Shown: positions 1-11,238 of the stretch, in pieces
Position numbering within the stretch: position 1 is the stretch's first letter
Layout of the letters: each line of letters opens with the position of its first letter
NCBI RefSeq assembly: GCF_025698545.1
Contig: NC_068569.1
Location: 9,796,001 to 9,860,000 of the forward strand
From: Gossypium raimondii
Taxonomy: Eukaryota; Streptophyta; Magnoliopsida; Malvales; Malvaceae
DNA length: 64,000 nucleotides
Reading direction: 5' to 3'
Notes under the pieces: generated by a model
Seen by the model: only the letters and a program-made list of their open reading frames with translations
Databases searched by the model: none
What the model was told of the DNA's origin: nothing
Made by a program: the position numbers and the translations under genes

Positions 1-2804
1 AAAACATGCACTAGCAGCCACCACCTCATCGTGATTCCAGTGTGTAATAAATAATAACTTCTTTAATGTTTTAAATTGACATAATTGCTGAGCTATGCAT
101 TCCCTTTTGGGGAGTGAAAGCAGGTACTGAATTTGAACGTGGAAAACGATTATTTAGTACATGATGTATACTGAAGTAAATAAAAAAATAACTTTGAATA
201 TCTTTCTCCAATAGGCTCTTTGCATATGGCGACAGATCTGTTTAATAACGTAATCCGCAATTTTATTATTTTTCCACACGAAATTTTACTTGCCAATTCA
301 TTCCAAATTTAATTACAGTTTAACAAAATATCATTTAAGAAAAAAATCGAGTTTGATTTATATTTAACTACAAGATTAACTAAGCTAATGACTCCTAGGT
401 GGGGCCCTTCCTAAGACATGATCTTACGTGTAAAGCAAATGAGGTAAAGACTAGATATTTTATTAGGGTGGAGTCCCAAAAAGAAGACAACATTTCGATT
501 TTATGATTACTTTACCATAACTGTTATTATATTTTTCTTTTTGAGTATTTTTTTCTTCTCTTGTTCAACTAGTATTTACTAACTTGAATATAGTAACACT
601 CTTTATCCATATTTTTTAATTAATTTTTAATTTTAATGTTATTAATATAATATTTTCTATTATTTTAGATAGTTAATTTTGAGTAGAAGTTAAATATGAT
701 AATTTGAATATCTTATTTTTAAAGATATTTTAATTCTTTTACTAAATAATTTTAATTTAAAGTTTTAAGTATATTAAATAAAAATTAAAATAATTATCAA
801 ACATTTAATATATCAAATGTTCTATTACCAAAAATAAATACACGCTTTTAACTATAATTACTAAATAATAATCCAAACAAAATTCTATTGGCACCCTATT
901 AAATATAAATGAAGTCAATGAAGTAGAATCGGTCTGGTCAACAATAGAAATTACCATCGACGGTCAGCTGCTGTTTTCTACTCGTGCGTAACTCAAAAGA
1001 AATTTCTTTCAACTTTTTTTATTACAATGTAAATGGAAAAAAACGTATGAAGAATGATTCATATCATACATTGGCGAGAGCATTCTTTGGTTTTTTTTTC
1101 ACAATTTATTGATTAAATTAGCAATTAAATCACATTATATACGCTTCAAATTTTGCAGAAAAAAGTATGAAAATTGCCTTGGCGACCGTCCGTTTGATCC
1201 AGTGGAAGTTAATAAACATGCAACGTGATTGCTATCTGATTTTTTTCATTTTCTTTTTTGCTTAATAAAAGAAATTCCAGGAAATGTAATCGAAATTCTG
1301 GATGAGGTCTAAGTCAATTTGATCATCTAGAAACAAAGTTATAGCATATAAAGTTTGAAAGTCAAATTTTCACGCATAACGTGCGTGGGTCAGCCAATCA
1401 GATACCCTCTCCAAGATAAGATCAGGGCGAAAATTGTATGCCAAGCAATGAAGTCTTCCAGATAACGATATTGTGATATTTATAATTTAAGACCTTGACA
1501 GTTTCCAATGGAGCATACTTAATGGTCTCACAAGAGATTAATTCATTAATTGGACCCAATGGGAGCAGGTTCATTAAATTTAAAATAAAAATAATTTTTA
1601 TATATCATTTTAAGATTGATTTGAATTTAATATAGATTTAATTATTTATATATTTTTCATATAAATTTCGGTATTTTTAGGTTAAATTATGTTATTAATA
1701 TTTGTATTTTAATTTTATTATTTTAGTGTTTTTAAATTTTAAAATTTCAATTCTCATCAAATGATTACTATTAAATTCATTAAATCATATTATTTCCAAA
1801 ACATGATACATTAAAAATGTTATCATATATGCAATGTAATGTTAGCTTGTTATTTTACATGCTACTCACTAAATATTCAATTAATATTAATAGATTAACG
1901 ATTATCATTTATATTAAAATTGAAATTTTAAAATTTGGAAAATATAAAAATTAAAATTTACCGTGAGATAAAAATAATAAATTAAAATACGACAATTTTA
2001 ATAAAATAAGAGAGTAGTAGCAAAATTTAACTACATTTTGTTGTATATGTATTTTGTCTAATTACTGCGATCAATCGTATCTGCGGAATGCAATTGTGGG
2101 GGATTGAAAGTAATCTATACCATCCAATTACGTTATCTGTCCATGATCACTGCTTTTTGACTTTCTTTAATATCTTGTCCTGTAGAAACAAAGCGTGGAA
2201 AAACATGGGTTCCACCATTAGGGTCTGCCTTCTAGAAAAGTAGAAACACCGCAAATAATGGCTTAAGACTTTAAATATTGGTCATCCCAATTCCAAAATC
2301 TAAATTTTCTTCTAGAAAACCAAACAATTTTATCCTAAATTCTGGACATCTTTTAGCTGTTTCCTTGTACTTGTGTGTGTTTAATTTGAGAAAATAAGAA
2401 GGGAGTCAAGGAAGTCAGTTCTACCGTTTGTATCTCGTAATATTTTATCAGAATATCAGTGTATACTAATCAATTTTGCTCATCTCACACACAATAAGGT
2501 GTTTCCGACGGGTAAAGAAATTGTTTTTTATTTATTATGAAATTGTGATTTTTTTGTTGTTTAAAATATAAAATATTTTTTTGATTGTTCCTATTGAATT
2601 TGTTTAATGATGAGTTGCATTTATGAAGATTGATGAACAGTATCTTACATAATTAATTAGTATTTTATAATTGAAATTTATTTGATGCATTGTTAATGAA
2701 GTTAAAAACTCCACAAATAGGGGTGAAATATTGTCATGTGCCCTTAGATAATATTAAAAAATTAAAAAAGAATTATAATAGACACATATTAGTTATTTAA
2801 TCCT
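1..2804. other. AT-rich intergenic region
   Basis: No supported gene is visible. Open frames are short and of random composition. Around 1390-1430 there is a CCAAT motif followed about 20 bp later by a GATAAGA (I-box type) motif, a combination seen in light-regulated plant promoters, but no coding start follows at a sensible distance. The rest is A/T runs. Confidence 0.5.
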
Positions 2805-3039
2805 GCTTGTATGAGAGACCAGCTTCCTGAATCCATTGCTAAGTGCAATGGCTCCCATCTCTGGAAGTCTTTATCTAATGTATGGCCATCATTTCGTGAG
2901 AATTTAGCATGGTCAGAAGCTAATGGTAATACCATTCGCTATTGGAAAGATTCATGGATTCCGTCTGTAGGCCCTTTAATATCGCAAATTTCTTCTCATG
3001 TCAATCTTGATTTGGATTGTATTTTTAGTGAAATGGTTA
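2805..3039 (+). mobile_element. LINE (non-LTR retrotransposon) ORF2 fragment, left part
   Basis: The conceptual translation from about 2811 reads like the region after the reverse transcriptase domain of plant LINEs, including the typical stretch WSEANGNTIRYWKDSWI. The 5' part of the element (endonuclease and reverse transcriptase core) is absent, as expected for 5'-truncated LINE copies. The frame is cut at 3039 by the solo-LTR-like insertion and resumes after it, so this segment and 5805-7030 were once contiguous. The assignment rests on recognising the protein style, not on a search. It is a pseudogenic relic. Confidence 0.75.
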
Positions 3040-5799
3040 TGTAATACTCCCTACCCGTATTCATCGCCGGAATAGGGTACGAGACATTACCGAAGTTTAC
3101 CTAATTAATTTTTCGCAAAGTCTCAAAAAAAATTTTAATAAAAACTCAATATAATCCCTTTATAAATATTCAACCTTCCCTGCAATTTTTAAAACCGGAA
3201 CCAATCCAAACCAACCAATCTATTTCAATCAAATTGATACCAAATCATACTTCAATTATAATTATACTATTTAGCATATTCATCACACTTTACTTTAATT
3301 CATATTCATTAAACAAGTTTTAGCATTTATATTATCATCAAACTATATACATGTCATATAAATCAAAAAGGAAATTTACAAAAGCTACAAGAGAAAATCT
3401 AGATAGTGTGATCCTCAGTGTTGATCCGATCCTCCGTATATTTTCACGTCAATCTACAAGAGACATTGAATACACTCAAGTAAGCTTATAGAAACTTAGT
3501 AAGTTCATAGGCATAAAACATAAATCTTACCAAACATTTACATACTTATACATTATACATCATTACTAAGTTTACCTGTCAACCACAATCACTGGTGAGT
3601 CCCTTGGTATAAACTCACTACTACTTATCCTTTTACTATAATTCTTTTGGGCCCATTTGTCACTTACCATCCTTAATCAAAATTAGGGAACGGTTACGGA
3701 AAATTGAGTACTTCACTTACACTTTGCCATAGAATAACTATGGTCTTACGTATGATCACTTATCACTTGTCCCTGATCAGATAAGTGCAGGTAAGCTACC
3801 ACTTATCACTTACCACTTGTCACTGATCAGATAAGTGTAGCTGAAGCTACTACTTATCACTTGTCACTGATCAGAAGTACTCAAATCCGGCGTTCCGCTC
3901 AATTTGATCATTTATTCAGTTTTCGCATTTTTATTTTATTCTCATTTCAACAATAAATATATTTCACCATACATTATATAATTCATGAAATTAACATTTA
4001 ATCATTAAATTTCAGCCATATGAACTTACCAGGGTCGATTTGCAGAATTTGTAAAAGTTCAGGGACTAATCAGCTACTTTTTCTTTTCCTCATCTTGCTT
4101 CGGGTTCTCGATCTATCATTGTAAAATCATTCACTTATCAGTATTGATTTCACCTTCACTCTATTTCACATCCTTAATGTTTATAATCTGCTTATAAGTA
4201 ACATTATCCATAATTTCACTATTTACTTATGTGTATTCAATGTTGTCCATCCGTGTCATAGTTACTAAATTATTTTTATCTTGAGTTACAGAACTCCAAA
4301 TTAGGATCCGTAAATTTTCCTTGAAACTAGACTCACATATATTCTCACTATAAAATTTTAAAAATTTTTGGTTTATCCAATAAGTACAGTTTATTCTTTA
4401 AAGTCACCTATGTTCTGCTGTCTGACAGTTCCGACCCTTCTTCACTAAAAATTAATTATCTCCTTGTACGGGATTAGAATGATGTTCCCATTTTTTTATC
4501 TTGAAAATAGACTCATTCAGGATTTTAAATATATAAATTTAATTCCATAATTATTTTTCTTCAATTTTTGATGATTTTCCAAAGTCAAAACAGGGAAACC
4601 CGAAATCATTCTGACATTGTCTCACAAAATTTATTATATCTCATGATTTACAATTCTATTGCTTACACTGTTTCTTTTATGAGAAACTAGACTCAATAAG
4701 CTTTAATTTCATATTTTATTCATCCCTAATTTAATTCCCAAAATTTTTGGTGATTTTTCAAAGTTAGACTACTGTTGCTGTCCAAAACTGCTTTAGTGCA
4801 AAAGGTTGATTTCCATTTTGCCCCAAATTGCACAGTTTATACAATTCGGTCCTTTCTCAATTAACCCCTCAATTGATCTATTTTTTTTCTCAATTAACAC
4901 CTTGTCCAACTATTTTACACTACTATATAGCCTTTGATATTCAAAATCGTAACACCAAACCCTAATTCTAAACTTTTTCACAACTAGATCCGTAAAATCA
5001 ATTTCTATCAAAATCACTTAATAAAATCATCATATAATAAAATTAAAACTTTAATTCCATATTCATTCATCATAAAAATTCAACACTCATCAATGGTAAC
5101 TCTCAAAATCAGCCATGAAATCAAAAACTAATGAAATAATTAGTTGGACCTAATTGTAAAAGTATCAAAATCACAAAATTAGAAGAAATAACCAAGAATT
5201 AAACTTAAATGATTCAAATATATGAAAAATAAGCTTTTAGGGACTCTTAAATGGCGTTCTTGGCTGAGAAATATGAATAATTACCTAGAAACTCTTTTAA
5301 TTAAGATTTTTATTTGTTAATTTTATAAAATTTCCAATTTTGCCCTTATTACATTACTTTTTCAGATTTTTTCTTCTCTTATGCCGTCTCAAGTATCCCA
5401 TATTGGCATATTTATTCCTTAAGTCCCTCCTTATTTATCACTTAAGCTATTTAATCACTTTTTAACAAATTTTGCATTATTTTCAGTTTAGTCCTTTTAA
5501 TTAATTGACCACCCAAACGTTAGAATTTTCTAACGAAACTTTAATACCAACTCAATGACACTATATAAATATTTATAAAAATATTTATGGCTCATTTTAT
5601 GAATTTGGGGTTTCGATACCTCATTTTCAGTTCTAATTATTTTAATATTTATTCCTAGTATACTATTCACTATTTCAAAAAAATTCCTAACTTCACATTT
5701 AACTTATACTCACTAAATTAATAATATTTTCTACTCACTTTTCGGATTTAGTGATCTCGAATCACCGTTCTGACACCATTGAAAATTCAGGCCATTACA
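3040..5799 (+). mobile_element. Solo-LTR-like insertion inside the LINE (family copy 1)
   Basis: The 2760-bp segment begins TGTAATACTCCC and ends CCATTACA, giving the TG...CA ends and short terminal inverted repeat (TGTAAT/ATTACA) of an LTR. It is flanked by the perfect 5-bp duplication GGTTA (3035-3039 and 5800-5804), and the LINE reading frame resumes directly afterwards. I see no gag or pol coding and no second copy of the ends inside, so I call it a solo LTR left by recombination. A non-autonomous element without coding is the alternative. The 3' third is recognisably similar to the 3' third of 37390-40274. Plus orientation is nominal, by TG end first. Confidence 0.75.
3757..3876 (+). repeat. 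Minisatellite inside LTR copy 1
   Basis: Three imperfect copies of a roughly 35-50 bp unit built on CACTTATCACTTGTCACTG followed by ATCAGATAAGTG and an AGCTAC junction. It sits in the first half of the LTR, a position comparable to the short repeats at 38279-38430 in the second LTR copy. Such arrays can vary in copy number between insertions. Confidence 0.8.
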
Positions 5800-5804
5800 G
5801 GTTA

Positions 5805-7030
5805 TGTCGGATGGTAGTTGGAATCTTAATCTGTTTCACGTCTGGTTGTTTTGGGAAGTGATTAAGCAAATAGTTTGTTTTCCTCCCCCCATCCCTCTTC
5901 GGGCTGGACAGAATTATTTGAGAACGCACGGCTTCAAGGTCGTTTTCGATTCGTAGGGCTTTTGGTCTCTCAAGGAGAATTATTGGAACCCTAAGGATGT
6001 CTTCTGGAAGAATAGCTAGATTTATCAAGGACCACAAAAGAGTTAAAATCTTTTGTTGGCTAGCTTCTAAGTAAAGGCTCCTAACTAATTTGGAGCGTAC
6101 TAGGTAGGAAATTGGTCATAATAGCTCTTGTCCTGTTTGTGGATGCAAAATTGAGGACACTCTCCATGTACTACGAGATTGTAAGGCAACGGAGGAAGTT
6201 TGGTTGCATGTCATCCCTATCGATAGGCAAAGCCATTTCTTCTCTGGATCCCTACAAGATTGGTTGACTTCTAATTTTGGCTATCATGTGCGACTATCTG
6301 ATCGAGGGGTAACTTGGTCTTGTCTTTTCGGCCTAGTTGCATGACATATTTGGAAAAACAAGAACTTGTTTATCTTTCAAGATATCACTTAGATGGCTCT
6401 TGATACTGTTAAGGCTTCTTTTAGTTGGGTGCATCAATTTGATTTCAGTCATAGAGACAATCACCAATCCCCTCAAATGAGTGCTTCCTCGACACCCATG
6501 GCTAATATGTGGGTTAATTTGTTCATTGACGGTGCAGTAGCTAGTGGTGATGGTAGTGCTTCTGCTGGGGGTGTCTTGCATGACCAGAATGGGAATTGGA
6601 TCTTGGGATTTAGTCATTACTTGGGTCGTTGCTCAGTTTTTGAAGCAGAACTACAGGGGATTTTAGATGGTTTACTCGTGATGCTTAGCAAATGACTTAA
6701 AAGGGCCATGATTCAAACGGATAATCTGGAGGTTGTCAGGACTCTACAAGAAAATTTGATGATAGACTCTAGCATTATTGTGCTCAGTAGGGTTCGAAGA
6801 ATTATGAGAACTGAAGGGTTGTGGTGCATAAGGTATGTCTTTAAAGACCTCAACCAAGTTGCAGACTGCTTGGCTAAGCTAAGTTTGGTGGGAAAGTCAA
6901 GTCTTCAGGTTTAGAATGGCGCCCCAATTGAAGTTCTAGAGCTCATCCAACAAGATAAGGCTAATGATGCCTTTATTCATTTTATTTTGATGTAATTCTA
7001 TCTCGTTGTTTTTCAAAAAAAAACACACAC
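5805..7030 (+). mobile_element. LINE ORF2 fragment, right part, with RNase H domain
   Basis: The frame resumes with the LINE stretch DGSWNLNLF, passes through a zinc-finger-like region (CPVCG near 6135-6150, then C...H) and enters an RNase H domain from about 6505 to 6914. Visible RNase H acidic residues are the D of FIDGAV, the E of FEAELQG, the D of IQTDN and the D of VADCLAK. In-frame stops occur, for example TAG near 5956, TGA near 6340, TAG near 6390 and TGA at 6693-6695, so it is dead. The RNase H frame ends at 6914, followed by a short 3' UTR and an A-rich tail near 7012-7025, the usual LINE 3' end. No clear target-site duplication was found. Confidence 0.8.
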
Positions 7031-8575
7031 ATAATAATAACCCTTTTATATTTGAGATCTATTTAATTTATTTTATTCCATAATCAAACTTTTAAAAATA
7101 CCACAAGGCTCTTTTTAAAAAAATTATATTTTACTATACATTTATAAGTCACTTGTCAACCTAGTGTATCAAATATTCTTTTATATCTTGAAATTTGTAA
7201 ATATTTTCATATATATATTAAACTATTTTTAAAATAATGATTAATTCGAAACTATAAATCAAAATATATTAGTAATAATACAGACGAATACTAATAAAAA
7301 TAATAATGCATGTATCAATAGGGTACTATTATCTTAAATCGAATAATTTTTAAAAAGAACATAAATTTTTTATCATGAAGAGAAAAACGTTTTTGTGATT
7401 GCAGAAAATGAGGATATTTTTATGATTGAAGTTCCTTCATCATACAATTAGGTAATTAGATATTTTCCCAGGTGGGGTGGCTACCACGAAAAGTATTGAG
7501 TTGATATACAACGAACCAAAATATTATAATAAGCAGTACCCACTAATTAATATGTTTCTGTTCATTCCCGTGAGTCCATCCAACCGCAATCCAATAATAA
7601 TTTGCCTCACGATTAAAAAATAAGGCATTAACCTAATAAGAATCAGAAAAAATCAAAGATAGGAAACATTGTCAAGATTCGGAGTTTTAACGAGCAAAAT
7701 TAAAATTGATAAGAATTCTATAAATTTATTTTTGTCTCATTCAAAATATTGATTGAAACTGAAGGTAGGAGTAGACTCGTCTGCCCTTTAACGCAGCAGC
7801 CCTCCCATACGTCTTTGATGGCTAGTGGGGGTCAGTTACCCATCCTTTTCAGTAAACAAATATTATTTTCATTTTTTTTTATAAAATTGAAACTAAATAA
7901 AATATTTTGATTTTAAAATATAAAAATATAAACATGTAACAATTAAAAAACAACAAAAACTTGTTTTCATATTTTCAATAAAACTGTTTTTGTAAAATGG
8001 AACAAAATGTGTTTGAAAAAATAGAAATTATAGGAACCAAATCAAATTCTATGTTTTCATTTATTTTTTATAATATAAAATAAATATTTTATATTTAAAA
8101 TAGTGAAACTAACTTAAAATTTTATATAAAAATATTTTTCAAAAAAGTTACAGAGTTTTTATTATTATTTATTTACTTAGAAAGTTTTTTTAATATTTAT
8201 AAAACAATTTTAAAATTTACCAAATAATTTCCAAAAGCCTTGGATGTAAAATTCATTTTGTCAAAATAAGTCAAAACATAAAAATTCAAAATTAATATAA
8301 AAGTTTAACAACCAAACTAATTTATCATGGATGATTAAAATTTCTAAAACATTATACTAAACTGAACCAAACTCACCTCTAACTTTTTACCTTAAATTAA
8401 TTCACCTTAATTCAAATTTATAAAATATAAAACTTTCTACATATTAAATCTCTTATCCTAATTTGCATCCATATAAATGTAGAATTTTTTATTTTATTTT
8501 AATACTTTTATTATAAAAAAAGACATCAAACATAATTTAAAATATATATATTTGTTAACATGTCACTAATGCAAG

Positions 8576-8765
8576 ATGGTACAATTGCAAGCACAATATA
8601 ATAATACAAATTATAAATATAAATACATGTCCGACTAACTATAATGGCATGTAAAATCAACTTAATATAAAGTACAATAGAGATGGTACAATTATAAGCA
8701 CAACATAAGAGTATAAATACATGTCCAACTAACTACAATAACATGTAAAATCAACTTAGTACAAG
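8576..8765 (+). repeat. Imperfect tandem duplication, period 107 bp
   Basis: Two adjacent copies begin ATGGTACAATT at 8576 and 8683. Both contain ATAAATACATGTCC and CATGTAAAATCAACTTA. The second copy is shorter because of an internal deletion of about 25 bp. No coding potential is seen. Confidence 0.8.
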
Positions 8766-9637
8766 ACACAAGAATCGAAAATGACGAAAAAAACCCATAC
8801 ATAGTACACGCACAAGGTGGGGTGGAGACTTACACAACATAATTAGACATAATAAAACTTGAACTAAGCCTCCATTTTAACCATCAAGCTAAAGCATAGG
8901 CATCATTTGTTAAAAAAAAATACTTTTTAAAATTACATTGACAAATAAAAACTAAGAGTGTAATTCCCTTTTTCCCCTTTTTCTTTTAAGATAAAAAGAT
9001 TTTTACATATACAATCTTTATGGGGTTGTGTCACCTACGTAAAGAAGAACAACCTCAAAAGCAAAAGTATATTATCAAGCCTCAGAATTTGGGCTTAATT
9101 TCAAGTATTTTTAATTATTAAAAAGAATAAATGAGTTTTTTTTCCAATTTTGCTAACAGATGTTTTCCTAGTCTATCTGTTTAAAAAGGATGAAATGATG
9201 AGCTCTTTAGGTGAAGCTGCCATTAAATTCATCACTGGAACTCAGCCCTGTATCTAGGGCTCAACGCATACCATTGTTGGCGGTGCGGTGAAGGCGTAAG
9301 AAGGAACTTGCAAATACTATAATCTCTTTCCCACCAAGGTTTGAGGAAAGAATCTTTTTGTGATCATCCATGAACTAGCTGCGACACGCTCGGTTATATG
9401 ATTGATTTTTCAAAACTCGTAGGGCACTTCTTCGCTGGACAGGCCAGGTAACCATTTTGATGCATTACGTGGAATTCAGCCTATTAAGCCAGGCCGAACC
9501 TTTCCCTGCCTTAACATGCGTGATAGTGTAAATCCATGATAGTCACATCATCGAACCAAAATTCAGCCGTGTTGGGCTGGTTTTCAGATGGAACTGAATG
9601 GGGTTATTGCAAGTCTATACTTCATCATGGCTTCACC

Positions 9638-9660
9638 CAACTTTTTCTATAAATAGATGC
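9638..9660 (+). promoter_or_regulatory. Possible orphan core promoter (TATA box)
   Basis: CTATAAATAGATG near 9648-9660 is a good plant TATA box at the downstream edge of a GC-richer 500-bp stretch. No reading frame or recognised RNA gene follows, and a hAT-type MITE lies about 130 bp downstream. It may be a relic promoter or the start of an unannotated noncoding transcript. The call rests on the motif alone. Confidence 0.25.
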
Positions 9661-9790
9661 TTACATTAGCTCTAAAAGATCGCATCGTAAGCAACATTTT
9701 CTTTTTGGTGGGGGGGATAATATATGACCAACCTTAGTGACTCTGAACTGAAACTGTTCTGTTTCTTCAATGGTGTTACTATGATAACAG

Positions 9791-10000
9791 CAGAGGCGGA
9801 TTTAGGGTGGCAGGGCCCGCCCCCTAAAATAGAAATTTTATTATTTTAATTCTTTAAATTTTTAAAATTTTTAATTAGTAAAGATAAAATTATATTTTAA
9901 TTTTCTAAAAATGATACAAATTTAACTTAACCCTTAAAATTTTATAAAGATATAGACAATTTAATTTCAGCTCCTGAAATTTTTTCCTCGCTTTGCCCTG
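9791..10000. mobile_element. hAT-type MITE with perfect 8-bp target duplication
   Basis: The 210-bp element begins CAGAGGCGGA and ends TTTGCCCTG (reverse complement CAGGGCAAAG), the CAG-RGGC-type ends of hAT elements. It is flanked by the perfect 8-bp duplication GATAACAG (9783-9790 and 10001-10008). It has no coding capacity. It sits about 1.2 kb beyond the stop codon of the downstream minus-strand transporter gene. Confidence 0.8.
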
Positions 10001-10270
10001 GATAACAGGGTAAAGACTAATGAATGCCTAGCTAGCGAAGCCTTATTAGCTCGGCTTGGAAAACCATAAACAATAAACAAAATCCGAACCTTGCTACTAA
10101 TTTGTACGTACCTAGCTACCATCCCATTGCAAAAGCACTCAAATGAGAACTTTTCCCAAGTAATTTGAAAACCAATGGCTTCTATTTCTTCCAAAACCAT
10201 ATGATTGTTCATCTGCTTTTTTGTTCTTTGAATCATCGGGATATTGAAGAGTATCCACAAGAACATTTAT

Positions 10271-10539
10271 GTTACGTTTGGTTGGAGTGTTAATTTTTTC
10301 ACATGCTTTAGTCATACTCATCGGTTAGTTTATTATTTTTTTCACTTGTTTTGGTCATTGATTAGCTATAAACTAATCACATTTAGCTATTTTAAACTCT
10401 TATTTTTCACAAAAAAATTTACTCATCTTTCTAACTACATATTTAAATTATACTAATTATATTTTATTTTATATCTTCACTATTTTAGAACATAAGTGTT
10501 AAATAAAAATTATTATTACATTAATAACCAAATGTAAAC
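10271..10539. mobile_element. Possible MITE with degenerate terminal inverted repeats
   Basis: The left end GTTACGTTTGGTTGG and the inverted right end GTTTACATTTGGTTA match imperfectly over about 16 bp, and the interior is AT-rich and non-coding. No convincing target duplication was found, so superfamily is left open (Tourist-like or hAT-like are both possible). Confidence 0.4.
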
Positions 10540-11238
10540 ATTAAGGATAGTTAATGATGATGATTAATGATGGTGTGACGGTCAAAATCATTAAGCAATC
10601 TGTCTGAAGTCGAGGTGGAAGACTGAAAGCAAAGGCTCTGTTGCTCAGGATTTATACAACATGAATTACTGTGTCAAAACTAATACAAATATATAACACC
10701 TTAAAAACAGCATGACAACTGGTTTTAACTTTCAACAAGACAGAACATTTGGCTTCTGGAAAACAAATTGAGCTTCAGTTGACACTCCCTGATTCTAATT
10801 AGTTTGCAGATTGATCCTCAACCTCATATAACCAGAAACCAAAAAGAAGGGCATTGAATTAAGTGCGAGAACAGCTGTTCTGATGAAACCATTGGTGAAG
10901 GGTTCAGAGTGCCATAAACAGTATGAAACGTAATCGTTTTTTATGTATGTGCCATGTACAAACCTCCGTTAATAAGCAACTTCCATAAAGATTTTGGAGA
11001 TCAAAAAGGGGCTTAGATTGATGTGAATCTAAATGCAATTCTACAGGATACAGTAGCTAAACAAACACTAAGCTCAACATCTGAGGAAAGGGAGTTAAAA
11101 GAACAGTCGAGAGTGAAGCAAGCATTTTTGCTTTTAGCTATTATTCTTTCTATAAATATAAAGTAAATTCTAGAGCCAGTAGTCACCTAGCACCGCTGCT
11201 TATTCTTTCTGTTCCATAACAAGTGGAAGAATTACTTC
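10540..11238 (-). other. 3' flank and probable 3' UTR of the plastid ATP/ADP transporter gene
   Basis: The stop codon of the minus-strand gene is at 11239-11241. The sequence beyond it is moderately AT-rich, with no other credible gene. The polyadenylation position cannot be fixed from sequence alone. Confidence 0.45.

Larger units (their letters stand above)
7031..9790. other. Intergenic region with a local duplication and a GC-richer stretch
   Basis: Mostly A/T runs without credible genes. A partial tandem duplication lies at 8576-8765 (listed separately). The stretch about 9180-9720 is less AT-rich than its surroundings and ends with a TATAAATA motif near 9650, but no coding sequence could be assigned to it. 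Confidence 0.5.

Noticed and set aside
2782..7040. LINE target-site duplication based on ACACATA near both ends
   Set aside because: The match is only 7 bp in simple-sequence context near an A/C-rich tail, so it is not convincing.
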